Shown here: one piece after another, positions 10,671 through 21,287 of the stretch
Layout of the letters: every line of letters begins with the position of its first letter
Numbering within the stretch: position 1 is the first letter of the stretch
Origin: Gymnothorax reevesii
Lineage: Eukaryota > Chordata > Actinopteri > Anguilliformes > Muraenidae
Length of the DNA stretch: 64,000 bases
Direction: 5' to 3'
Assembly: GCA_029721435.1 (NCBI GenBank)
Contig: CM056582.1
Coordinates: forward strand, 40,568,611-40,632,610
Notes under the pieces: generated by a model
The model's database searches: none
The model's input: the letters and a program-made list of their open reading frames with translations, nothing else
What the model was told of the DNA's origin: nothing
Made by a program: the position numbers and the translations under genes

Positions 10671-12037
10671 TAGTGATGCGCGGATCGCTCGTGCTGATTT
10701 TCAACCCGAACCCAACCCAACCCGACCCGACACAAAAAGGAGGCAAAAGAAAAAGAATGCAGTGGGTCTGTGTGACATGATTTGCAATGGAAAAAAAACG
10801 ATTCCTGTTACGCTATGGATTTGAATGGAACACAACATACCATTGGCTTTTGGCTGTAATTCTTAATACAAAGTTTAGGCGCTGTCTATTAATTGAACCT
10901 TTCTGTGATTTCTGATCTTTGCAACCAAACAAAATGCCATCAGGCGAAATATTGCAAACAGGCTGTTTTATTGGAGCAAAATTAACATGACAGTGACGCA
11001 CTGGCGCTATCGCCTACTCTCCCATACAGTGTTGCGATATCCTGTCTACAAGGAAATTCTTTTTTCCTCATATATTTATTTCAAGATTGTTTTGGGGGGT
11101 TTTATGCGATTTTTTCAACACAGCTTATAATGTCGGCCTAGGCGTATTTTTTCCCAAACTAGGCAAAAACAAAATTGCGTCAACAGTGCCAGGGTTTAAG
11201 CGATTACGGTGCGCCTCCAAGACATGGCCAGCCGAACTGAAGGTTCGCTGGCTTGTTGCGCTAGTTGTTGGGACGCAGAGAACTGCTTTGGCCACCATGG
11301 AGTTTTACACGATTATTCTTTGTCTCATGGTATGGTAATTAATGAGAGCAAGGCTAGGTTTATGACCATACAAGCTTCATTAATAAGTTACCTATTCGTT
11401 TGGGTGATATGTATAGCCTATAGAATGGTGTTATAGAAATGTACATCCAAGAAGCGTCTTTACTGCCAATGGCAGCACACGCTCTGCTGTTAGAGAACAC
11501 GTAGCTGATAAATGGAAGCACCTCAACAAGTTGATTTTATTTTTGAATGCGAATCGTCATATGCCTTTCACTGTGAAGTGGCGAAAAAATGTTTTGACTA
11601 TGTGTTGTTTGGACCCACAGGTCAATAAAATTACTACTACTATGTAATATTTTGGTGCTGACTGCAGAACAATTTATAAGATGAGCTGTCATTCAACCTT
11701 TAGATCCTCAGTCTAACCGTGGAGGATTAAGCCACGCACCTGTGAGTTCGTGCACATTCAAGAGTAGAGAGTAGGAAGAGGGAGAGGTACAATTGGCATT
11801 CTATTCTGCTTAAAGTAGCGTTACATCGTTTGACAAGAGCATATTATCTAGGCTGTATGTCTAGAGCCCTCAAGTGGCCGATAGCCTATTATACTTTTTA
11901 TTCGCAATTTCGTGGGAATTAGATGTCGCCACTGTATGGCCCAATCCGCCCGCACCCGCTAAATGTTATTAAAATATTGACCCGACACGCCCGACCCGCG
12001 GGGACCCACGGGTTCCGGGCCGACCCGCGCATCACGA
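10671..12037. mobile_element. hAT-type DNA transposon, 1,367 bp, 8-bp duplication ccgcctac
   Basis: Terminal inverted repeats are tAGTGATGCGCGGatCG and, on the other end, tcGTGATGCGCGGGTCGG. The 8-bp duplication ccgcctac lies at 10663-10670 and 12038-12045, and R1 at 46 kb carries the empty site. Internal sequence has only short frames, so it is non-autonomous or decayed. Confidence 0.8.
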
Positions 12038-12258
12038 CCGCCTACATTCTGAAGTTAAGTGCTGTGGGCGTGATCAAAGCGAGTAGGGGAGAATACGCGT
12101 AACTCAAAAGCGCTGAACTCGTATTGCATAAAAAAGGACTTAGGCGCAAATGGGAGAATAGAACCCATCGTGCTGTATTGAAAGCATTGTTATGAACTTC
12201 ATTGCCAACAGCAAACAATAAGTTTCATCCATCCATCCATCCATCCATTTTCAACCGC

Positions 12259-13713
12259 TTATCCGGGGCCGGGTCGCGGGGGCAGCAGTCTAAGTAGGGA
12301 TGCCCAGACTTCCCTCTCCCCGGACACTTCCTCCAGTTCTTCCAGGGGTATCCCGAGGCGTTCCCAGGCCAGCCGAGAGACATAGTCCCTCCAGCGTGTC
12401 CTGGGTCTTCCCCGAGGCCTCCTCCCGGTGGGGCATGCCCGGAACACCTTCCCAGGAAGCCGTCCAGGGGGCATCCGATAAAGATGCCCGAGCCACCTCA
12501 GCTGGCCCCTCTCGACGTGGAGGAGCAGCGGCTCTACTCTGAGCTCCTCCCGGGTGACAGAGCTCCTCACCCTATCTCTAAGGGAGCGGCCCGCCACCCT
12601 GCGGAGGAAACCCATTTCAGCCGCTTGTACCCGAGATCTCGTTCTTTCGGTCATGACCCAGAGTTCATGGCCATAGGTGAGGGTAGGAACGTAGATTGAC
12701 TGGTAAATCGAGAGCTTTGCCTTTCGGCTCAGCTCCTTCTTCACCACGACAGATCGGTACAACGACCGCATTACTGCTGCCGCTGCACCGATCCGTCTGT
12801 CAATCTCACGCTCCATCCTTCCCTCACTCGTGAACAAGACCCCAAGATAGTTGAACTCCTCCACTTGAGGCAAGAACTCTCCTCCAACCCAGAGGGAACA
12901 TATCACCTTTTTCCGGTCGAGAACCATGGCCTTGGACTTGGAGGTGCTGATTCTCATCCCAGCCGCTTCACACTCGGCTGCAAACCGCCCCAGTGCATGC
13001 TGAAGGTCCTGATTCGAAGGAGCCAACAGGACAACATCATCCGCAAAAAGCAGAGATGAGATCCTGTGGTCCCCAAACCGGACTCCCTCCGCCCCCTGGC
13101 TGCGCCTAGAAATTCTGTCCATAAAAATAATGAACAGAACCGGTGACAAAGGGCAGCCCTGCCGGAGTCCAACATGCACCGGGAACAGGTCTGACTTACT
13201 GCCGGCAATGCGAACCAAGCTCCTGCTCCGGTCATACAGAGACCGCACGGCCCTTAGTAGAGGGCCCCGGACTCCATACTCCCGAAGCACCTCCCACAGA
13301 ATGCCACGAGGGACACGGTCGAATGCCTTTTCCAAGTCCACAAAACACATGTGAACAGGTTGGGCAAACTCCCATGCACCCTCAAGCACCCTGCGGAGGG
13401 TATCAAGCTGGTCCAGTGTTCCACGACCAGGACGAAAACCGCATTGTTCCTCCTGAATCCGAGGTTCGACTATCGGCCGGATTCTCCTCTCCAGCACCCT
13501 GGAATAGACTTTACCCGGGAGGCTGAGAAGTGTGATCCCCCTATAGTTGGAGCACACCCTCCGGTCCCCCTTTTTAAATAGAGGAACCACCACCCCGGTC
13601 TGCCAATCCAGAGGCACTGTCCCCGACTGCCACGCGATGCTGCAGAGGCGTGTCAACCAAGACAGCCCTACTACATCCAGAGACTTGAGGTACTCAGGGC
13701 GGATCTCATTCAC
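12259..13713 (-). pseudogene. Rex3-like reverse transcriptase (C-terminal two-thirds of the polyprotein)
   Basis: The 484-residue open frame covers the fingers-palm region (NYRGITLLS at about 57-65, CGFRPGRGTLDQL at about 91-103), the catalytic block LLFADDVVLL with FADD at 223-226, and the long C-terminal region ending RLLPPRPGP. It would copy LINE RNA into DNA at the nick made by the endonuclease. No stop interrupts this stretch, but it lacks the start of the protein and is separated by a frameshift near 13795 from the upstream part, so it is scored as part of a dead copy. Confidence 0.88.
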
Positions 13714-13745
13714 CCCCGGTGCCTTGCCACCGAGGAGCTGCCGAA

Positions 13746-14921
13746 CTACCTCAGTGACTTCAGCCCGAGTGATGGATGAGTCAGCCTCTGAGGCCTAGCC
13801 TCTGCTTCCTCTACGGAAGGCGTAACAGCGGGATTGAGGAGGTCCTCGAAGTATTCCTTCCACCGGCCGACAATATCCCCAGTCGAAGTCAACAGTTCCC
13901 CACCTCCACTGTAAACAGTGTTGGCAGGGTACTGCTTTCCCCTCCTGAGGCGCCGAACGGTTTGCCAGAATTTCTTCGGGGCCGACCGATAGTCCTCCTC
14001 CATGGCCTCCCCGAACTTTTCCCATACCCAAGTTCTTGCTTCCGCCACCGCCCGGGCCGCAGCACGCTTAGCCTGCCGGTACCGGTCAGCTGCCTCAGGC
14101 GTCCCGCAAGCTAGCCAAGCTCGGTAAGACTCCTTCTTCAGCTTGACGGCATCCCTTACTTCCAGTGTCCATCACCGGGTTCGGGGATTGCCGCCACCAC
14201 CGGCACCGGAAACCTTACGGCCACAGCTCCGAACAGCCGCGTCAACAATGGAGGTGGAGAACATGGTCCATTCAGACTCAATGTCTCCAGCCTCCCTTGG
14301 GATCTGGTCAAAGCTCTCCCGGAGATGAGAGTTGAAAACCCCTCTGACTGAGGGTTCCGCTAGACGTTCCCAACAAACCCTCACAACAAGTTTGGGCCAG
14401 CCAAGTCTGTCCAGCTTCCTCCTCCGCCAGCGGATCCAACTCACCACCAGGTGGTGATCAGTGGACAGCTCAGCCCCTCTCTTCACCCGAGTGTCCAAGA
14501 CATACGGCCGGAGGTCAAATGACACGACCACAAAGTCGATCATTGACCTCCGACCTCGGGTGTCCTCATGCCACGTGCACTGATGGACACCCTTATGCTT
14601 GAACATGGTGTTCGTTATGGACAAACCGTGACTAGCACAGAAGTCCAATAACAGAGCACCACTCGGGTTCAGATCGGGGAGGCCGTTCCTCCCAATCACG
14701 CCCCTCCAGGTAACACTGTCGCTACCCACGTGGGCGTTGAAGTCCCCCAGTAGAACGATGGAGTCCCCAGTTGGAGCACTTTCCAGTACCCTTCCTACGG
14801 ACTCGAAGAAGGTCGGGTACTCTGCACTGCCATTCGGCCCATAAGCCGAAATGACAGTGAGGCACCTGTCCCCGACCCGAAGGCGCAGGGCAGCGACCCT
14901 CTCGTTCACTGGGGAAAAAAA
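13746..14921 (-). pseudogene. Rex3-like AP endonuclease and linker, truncated and interrupted
   Basis: The frame opens in the endonuclease at [16 protein letters not shown] and shows the [12 protein letters not shown] motif and the [10 protein letters not shown] catalytic His-Asp region of APE-type LINE endonucleases. A TGA near 14172 separates it from the linker (RAWLACGTPEAADRYR ... FWQTVRRLRRGKQ ... YFEDLLNP), which is in the same frame. A frameshift near 13795 then leads into the RT frame. The first part of the endonuclease is absent because of 5' truncation. Confidence 0.85.
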
Positions 14922-14937
14922 AAACAATAAGTTTCAT

Positions 14938-15293
14938 GTCGGCCAATTTTCTTTAGTTTATGAGTCCCTCCCTCTCTCCACAGCAAGATCCATTAAATAA
15001 TGAAAACCACACAACCCTAAAAGACTTCATTAGAATATCCAATAGAAATATACCTAGCCAAAATAAAAACTTCACACTCTTTTGGAGGTCGATGAGTTGG
15101 ACATACAAGAAATGAAGTTTTAAATAATGATTTTATTTAATTCTGTACTCATTAAAGATGGTGTATCATAAAAATAATGTCCATAAGGTAACCAGTTCAT
15201 CCGGAAATGGTATGGAAATGTCCAAGAGTAAAAATGATAAGTTACAACTTGAATAAGAGCAGCGCGCAGGCGATTACATATGGTTTGGGCAGT
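14938..15293. other. No gene seen; flank of a Tc1 remnant
   Basis: AT-rich sequence between the LINE target duplication and the Tc1 transposase fragment. The DDE part of Tc1 would be expected here but is not recognisable. Confidence 0.5.
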
Positions 15294-15572
15294 CACTCAA
15301 CCTCTAAACAATTCATTCCTAGTGGCCGTTGCAGTGACAAATCGATTATGCAAATGACGTAGGACAATTTGTCGGTCTTCTGCTTTTGACGACAAATGTG
15401 GGCTGCCAGAACGAGGTCGGTCAGCTGTGGTGCCAGTTTGTTGGAGACGTGTCCGAAGATCATGGGTAGTCTGTCGACTGCATCCCATAACCCTTGCAAC
15501 GTCAGTGATGGACATTTCCGTATTCAGCATGCCAGTGGCACGTTTACGCTGAATTTTTGACAGCCGTGGCAT
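15294..15572 (-). pseudogene. Tc1-like transposase N-terminal DNA-binding fragment
   Basis: The 91-residue frame starts MPRLSKIQRKRATGML and reads a helix-turn-helix of the Tc1/IS630 kind (ITDVARVMGCSRQTTHDLRTR), then the linker to the second helix-turn-helix (TADRPRSGSPHLSS, DRQIVLRHLHNRF, TATATRNE). These bind the transposon ends. It stops where the catalytic DDE domain should begin, about a quarter of the usual 340-residue length. The ATG and first helix are intact. No inverted terminal repeats could be paired around it. Confidence 0.8.
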
Positions 15573-16050
15573 TGAAAATCAACAAATTATGAACTGTAAA
15601 AACTTGTTTTTTTGAGATGTCGCTCTAACGTGCAAATGTAAGCTTAGTTGCACATCTCTCATATGGTCACGTGACTAGGAACACGAGAAAACATGGTTTT
15701 AGCTTAAAGTACGCTTGCACTTGCTACATACCTGTGCACGTCAGAGTTGACGTGTGTCATGATGTCTTTGACAGCCAAGTTAGCCCTAGTGATAATAAAA
15801 ACTCTTTAATTAAAAGTTTCTAATAATATATACTATATATATATAATTAGTGGGAATATCTGGGTCTATGTTGGACCAGAGGCTTGATTACTGCTCTTTA
15901 GACAGATTCTGATTCATAGTCTGACAGCAATGAGACATGAAAAATAAGTTGTAGTTGGTTTAATTAATTGAATGAAAGAGAATCCTCAAGCAATTGGGTC
16001 TATATTACAAGTGGAAGATTTTGGAACAATGCAAATTCAGGGAGTTCAGT
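15573..16050. other. No gene seen
   Basis: AT-rich, with an ATATAT run near 15830-15850. It is the 5' side of the Tc1 fragment and nothing else is recognisable. Confidence 0.5.
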
Positions 16051-17118
16051 TGTCATGGTTTTGGTTTTTGTTTTGTTTATGTTCATGTTTATGTTCAAGT
16101 TCATGGTTGATGATTTTGTCTTTTATTTATTCTTTTTGGTTATTGTTATTCTCAGGTTTTAGTTCAGTCCATTCTCCAGCTCCATTGCACTTGTCTCCCC
16201 TGTCTTTTGATCTAGTTGGTTTAGTCCGTCTTCCCAGTCTGTGTGCTCACATGCTTCGGGTGATTTAAATGATTTCTGGGGTTTAATATTTTAAACACCT
16301 TTGCCTTAATATTCTGATTACAAACAAAACTAACATTTGTATTTTGTATCATAGTCTACTAATACAACTAATCCATGTATATATATTACTAACTTACTAA
16401 CAAGCACTCTAGTTTTATCTGTAAAGTTGCACCGCTACTAATTAATACTAATTCCCTCTCAGCAATCGCCCTTTTCTAGTCTCCACCTCATGCTCAGCTT
16501 TACCTGTCTCCCCCTGTGTTTCTGCGAGATCTCGCAGAGTGCCTAATTACTTTCCTGCATGCATTATCTGTGCACTTAGAACTCCTTGACCGGAGCTGTT
16601 TAAATGTCATAAGCTGTTTGTGTGATTCCTGTTCGTGTCTTGACTTTCGCCAATTTTTGTGGTTCGGGTCTCCCTCATGTGATTCTCCCATTGTAATTAG
16701 TCTGATCCAGCTCACCTGTTCCCTGCGTAGCATGTGACTTCCCTCCTGTCTATTTAAGAGTCCTCACTGCAGTTCCGACTTTGTCAGAACGTTGATCAAT
16801 ATTTCTTTGTGCAGAGCACCTTGTGTGCCATGAGTATTGTTTTCCTTTGACTGGTTTGTCTGACTTCGATTCTTGCATTGCCCTTCTTGTATCGTTTTGT
16901 CTTTTTGGATTTCAACCTATTTTTTTTATGACCACGATTCCTGTGTTTGGATGCCCTGTGCATGACCCTTGGCTTTGTTCATCGACTGCCTACCGTCTAT
17001 ATACCTTTGCTCATCTGTTTTTCTGGTTCTGACCCCTGCCTGTCTCGTCGACTCTGTTTTTGGATTTCGTATGGTGGCTTGGCAATTGTGTTTTTGGCTT
17101 TGACCCAGACTTCATTAA
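16051..17118 (+). mobile_element. LTR-like element (solo LTR) truncated at its 3' end
   Basis: Starts TGTCATGGTTTTGG. It contains a TATA-like CTATTTAAGAG at about 16750 and an ATTAAAG polyadenylation-like signal at about 17113, the order expected in an LTR (U3-R-U5). It shares several blocks with the minus-strand element at 9346-10621. The 3' end is replaced by a LINE fragment, so no duplication can be checked. Confidence 0.55.
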
Positions 17119-17129
17119 AGGCACGCGTT

Positions 17130-17317
17130 TTGAAAATGAGCAGCGCAACCAATACATTTTCAATGTCTCCGCCGTATGATAGGATGAGATTAAGTGTACA
17201 ATGATGGCAATGTGTGGATTCATAAAGGTGTTCAGTGAAACCAATTGAGTCTATGGGTGTTAAAAATGCTGTTTTTAAGGAATTGTTAACATCAACATGA
17301 ATATTTAAATCACCCAC
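17130..17317 (-). pseudogene. LINE endonuclease fragment
   Basis: The minus-strand frame reads MGDLNIHVD...FLTPIDSIGFTEHLYESTHCHHCTLNLILSYG, which matches the GDFNIHVD...LDSLGLTQHV...THxxGHTLDLV pattern of the APE endonuclease in vertebrate L2/CR1-type LINEs. About 60 residues are preserved, with no complete domain. Confidence 0.65.
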
Positions 17318-18188
17318 AACAATGCTGTTTGTAATGAGTATTAGATCAGAGTATTAGATCTCACGCATTCGCCATGAGAATTTGTGCTTCATTCACATTC
17401 CCGTGCTGTAGTCAGTAATTAATGATTTTAAATCATTTCATGACAATTTCAACACGACACAACATGTATCATGACCGAAAGGGTCGCGGGAGAAGCGAAA
17501 TCGCTTATCAGAGTCCCGCCCCCAGTTTCCAGAAAAAACAGTTTGGTAATGGTTAAAATATCATAAGGATTATAAATCACAGCAGAGTTAATGTCCATGT
17601 ACGCTACGTTTTAACGTCAGAAAGTAAGATCATGATCATTTATGAATATCATAATTATAATTGCTGATTAAGTGAGTGTTCATATAACTTAGATTCAAAT
17701 GCCACTCTTGATCCAAAGCGACATTATCCCGAAAACCCCATTCTTGATCATTCGATTTGTTCCAGCTAATTTGGAGTAGATGAGAGGAAGCACATCCTCT
17801 ACATCCTCATGTCCAGGACTGTCACACAGCGAACGACACTTTCCCCATGAATCCATGACGTAACCGGCCGGGAGTGTCCCATTCGGGCATGTCGGGCATG
17901 TGAGTTGCCTTTCGGACAGTTAGTCTGAAGCGTCCAGTGACAGGTCCATTCCATTCCGTTCAAAGAGAAGCCTGAATGCGCATCCCTTGCTTCGCTGTGC
18001 CTCGTTAAAAAGCAGTACACTGCTCATACAATGGGGGGTAGCAAAGTCCTTTCCGTCTCCTCCTCCTCCTTTTTTCTTTTTGGTGCGTTGAAGACATTAT
18101 ATGGTGCATTATTTGCTTTATCTCCCCAATTGGAATCTCACGGAAATACACGCGTCGACGCGTCGCGTTACAAAAATTTGGACAACAC
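17318..18188. other. No gene recognised
   Basis: A GC-richer island near 17470-17520 and 17850-17960 carries no recognisable protein. A 73-codon minus frame (17799-18020) has no known motif. Confidence 0.5.
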
Positions 18189-18193
18189 ACTTT

Positions 18194-19085
18194 CAGGCCT
18201 ACCAAAGAAAACGTAGCCTCAGCACACAAAAACTTTGAAATGCCTACATTAATCGCGGAAATAGCAACAGAAAAATAATACCCCGCTACCGAAACTGCAA
18301 AAACCGCAACATAGTCTTATGCTACGAGTCAACAGTTTATGAAACTGCAACATCATCTTTCGCATCCGTCTTTGCCATTTACTGCGCTTGCGCGAACCGG
18401 CCCAGGCTGCTTTCAGAGATAGCGGAATCAGGCGTGTCTCCTTCGGTTGGTAAGTAAAACTTCCAAATATGACGTTATTGTTTATGCAGATGTTTAACAA
18501 TGAATTGTAAGACGTCGCTGTTACATCCACATTCTCGTAAATTCGCTTATTTTCGCATGTCACCCTGCCGAAAATGAACGATGCACTGTCGATTTCGCTA
18601 AAGTCTTAGAGTTGCCAACTTGACGACTTTCTCGCTTAATCTGGCGACTTTCCAAATCGGGATTGTTTGTCCACTCAAGACGTATGTATACGTCTTGAGA
18701 AAGTCGTCAAGTAGGCAACTCTAAGACTATAAGCGAATTTACGAGAATGTGGATGTAACAGCTACGTCTTACAATTCATTGTTAAACATCTGCATTAACA
18801 ATAACGTCATATTTGGAAGTTTTACTTACCAACCGAAGGAGACACGCCTGATTCCGCTATCTCTGAAAGCAGCCTGGGCCGGTACGCGCAAGCGCAGTAA
18901 ATGGCAAAGACGGATGCGAAAGATGATGTTGCAGTTTCATAGTCTTATGCTACGAGTCAACAGTTTATGTTGCGGTTTTTGCAGTTTCGGTAGCGGGGTA
19001 TTATTTTTCTGTTGCTATTTCCGCGATTAATGTAGGCATTTCAAAGTTTTTGTGTGCTGAGGCTACGTTTTCTTTGGTAGGCCTG
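18194..19085. mobile_element. Foldback DNA element, copy B (892 bp, 5-bp target duplication acttt)
   Basis: Same ends as copy A (CAGGCCTACC...GGTAGGCCTG) and the same nearly full-length inverted arms. The duplication acttt lies at 18189-18193 and 19086-19090. Compared with copy A, a 24-bp block is inverted in both arms (18423-18446 and 18833-18856 versus 4482-4505 and 4929-4952). In addition a 32-bp block in the left arm (18310-18341) is inverted relative to the partner block in its own right arm (18938-18969). Confidence 0.88.
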
Positions 19086-19418
19086 ACTTTGCTACGCAAG
19101 GACACAAGATGGACACCTTGCGTTGCTCAATGCGTTGCCTTGATTTCGCGCTCGCGTACCTTGTGTTGAGTATGAACCGGCCCTAAGAGTAATAGTGTTA
19201 TTGAGTTGGGATTTATCTGGTTTTTTCCCCCTTTTCTTTTGTATTGTGTTTGAGCTCGCCTGTTGGCTACCACGGACGGCGTCAGGTCCGTTGGTAGCGC
19301 GAGCCTTGTGATTTCTATTCGTTTTAGCCTCTCAGCATACTGCTGGATTTTACTTTCATTTGTGACCACTGCGCTTGGCGTCTTAACACCAACGCCATCA
19401 CAGTACACTCCAGCCACA

Positions 19419-20480
19419 ATGGAGACGTCAGCGGTGGCTGAAATTAAGAAGGCAATTACCAGCCAACAAGAGATGTTGACTGGATTTGCTAATTTACTTT
19501 CTGTTTTTTGTAATCAGCGTTCTGAACTTGCTGAGAGGTTACAATTGCAGGAGACTGCTCTGCAGAATCAGCAGAGCGTCCTGTTAGATTTTTTGGAGAT
19601 TATTAAATCTCTAACGTTACAAACTCCACAAAGAGTTGCAGAAGCACCATCCAAACATTTTCCCCGAGAACCCAAGTTACAGGTTCCCCAAAGATACAGT
19701 GGCGAGGCTGGAAAGTGTAAGGATTTCATTGCCCAGTGTGAAATTTTTTTTCAGGCTCAGCCGTCACGGTTTGTTAATGAGGATTCTCGGGTTGCGTTTA
19801 TACTATCCCTGTTGGCTGGCACAGCGCTCAATTGGGTCGGCCCACTAATTAGATCTAACTCACCGTTTGTAAATTCGGTAGAGGCCCTTGTTAAGGAGAT
19901 GGTTTCTGTTTTCGATCAGGACATTTGTGGACAAGACGCAGCTACGCGTTTAATGCACTTAACACGGGGCAAAGAAAGCGCAGCTGAGTTTTCTATTGCT
20001 TTTCGTTCTCTGGCCACAGACAGGCTGGCCAGAGGCTCCTCTGATGACAGTATTTAGCCATGCCCTGGCGGAGGAGATTAAGGACATACTGGTTACGTAA
20101 TAACCCTGCTCGACTTTGGACTCCTTAGTTGGTACTGCTGTGCGAATTGACAATCGCATACGCGAACGCAGCCGGGAAAGATTAAATAAAGCTCCGCTGG
20201 CTGACAATGGGGACAAGATTGCTAGTGGCGAATGTGCATCTCCTATTTCACCCATAAGAGATTCTACTCCGGTGGAGCCCATGCACGTTGATGGTTCGTT
20301 TGACCGTAGATAGATAGATAGAATAGATTTACTATTGAGGCATTCGTAGACTCGGGCGCTGTTGATTGTTTCAAGGATTTTCAGTGGGCTAGGAGGCACT
20401 CCGTCCCTACTGTTGCACTTTCACAATCACGTTCTGTCAGAACTTTGCACGGTCGCCCGTTGGGAACGGGATTTATAACC
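19419..20480 (+). pseudogene. Sushi-like Gag and protease remnant
   Basis: From the ATG at 19419 the frame reads a coiled-coil N-terminus (ITSQQEMLTGFANLL, LAERLQLQETALQNQQ) and a Gypsy capsid (PKLQVPQRYSGEAGKCKDF, FILSLLAGTALNWVGPL), as in Sushi-like elements and the RTL gene family domesticated from them in mammals. The capsid frame ends near 20055. Shifted frames continue to an Ile-rich aspartic protease trace (EAFVDSGAVDCF region near 20340-20370) and LHGRPLGTG near 20450. Pol is absent. It is distinct in position from the Sushi-like integrase tail at 5.5-6.4 kb. Confidence 0.8.
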
Positions 20481-20811
20481 GAAGTTTCTGAACTTCATTA
20501 AAAATGTTCATCTCTTTTGGTAGCCACTCAGAAGAGGTTTGATTTTCACTTTCAGGTCCCCCACTTTCCCAATAGTTTTGGGTCATTCATAGTTACGGGA
20601 ACATGAACCTTGTATCAACTGGGGGAGACAGATTAATCCAATCGTTCGTTGAGGTCCCAAGTGTAGCACTCATTGTAGAACTAATAATAATGGTCCTTTC
20701 GGACGTGAAGCCATGGGGCAGGCTGACGCCGAGAGCAGGTAGGAGGAGGTTATCGCTCCCTACCCTCCTAGACTGGAAAAAGGGGCAGAGGAGGGGTTAG
20801 AATGGGATCCT
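20481..20811. other. Decayed continuation of the Sushi-like remnant; no gene
   Basis: No open frame continues; only traces of pol-like sequence could be present and I cannot assign them. Confidence 0.4.
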
Positions 20812-20992
20812 CATATGTTAATGATTATTTGCAACAACAAAAAAAAGTTTCTCAGTTTGAACATAAAACATCTTGTCTTTGCAGTGTATTCAATTGAATA
20901 TAAGTTGAAAAGGATTTGCAAATCATTGTATTCTGTTTTTATCTACGATTTACATAACGTGCCAACTTCACTGGTTTTGGGTTTTGTACCTT
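20812..20992. repeat. End of a teleost DNA transposon
   Basis: The stretch with ttgcagtgtattcaattgaa, aaaggatttgcaaatcattg and gtgccaacttcactggtttt resembles the terminal region of an abundant fish DNA transposon that I recall ending in a near-identical sequence. Only one end is present. Confidence 0.45.
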
Positions 20993-21287
20993 TATGGTCT
21001 ATATGTTGAGTAGAATGTCGTCTACAAAAGTTTTATTGATACAATCTCAATATAACATACGTATATTTTCGTCACAATATTCAATTTTTGATGTGTCTCA
21101 AACATGCTGAAGTAACCCCATACCCGGGGTTACTTTGTCAGATGGGTGGGGTAAAATTGTCATAGTTGGCTGAACCTGAAAAAGACAGTCCAATATTCTT
21201 ATTACAGAAATGGTGAGAACTGTTTTATTTTTACAATGAACTAACACAAGCTATGATTTATGCATAATCACCATCAGAGTAGCAGAT
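20993..21287. other. No gene; left flank of hAT pseudogene
   Basis: The 5' end of the hAT element should lie here but no terminal repeat matching its right end is recognisable. Confidence 0.4.

Larger units (their letters stand above)
8440..12165 (+). repeat. Interspersed repeat R1, copy 1, broken by two insertions
   Basis: Segments 8600-9345, 10622-10670 and 12046-12165 match, in inverted orientation and in the same order, one contiguous stretch at 46008-46905. The gaps are explained by an LTR-like insertion (9346-10621) and a hAT-type insertion (10671-12037). Shared landmarks are the gcggggtaagaatcc block, gccatggtggttagagtaag, the 200-bp palindromic core at 9023-9224 and a terminal block with aaaagcgc and gggagaatag. 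No coding capacity is seen; it behaves like a non-autonomous DNA element. Confidence 0.65.
12229..14921 (-). mobile_element. Rex3-like (RTE clade) LINE, 5'-truncated
   Basis: The 3' end on the minus strand is AAGCGGTTGAAAATGGATGG followed by GGAT units, the GATG-type tail typical of Rex3. A perfect 16-bp target duplication, aaacaataagtttcat, flanks it at 12213-12228 and 14922-14937, so both boundaries are exact. The 5' end falls inside the endonuclease domain, the usual dead-on-arrival truncation. Confidence 0.92.

Noticed and set aside
12300..14328. Many plus-strand frames of 60-130 codons
   Set aside because: All are antisense to the GC-rich Rex3 LINE coding region.
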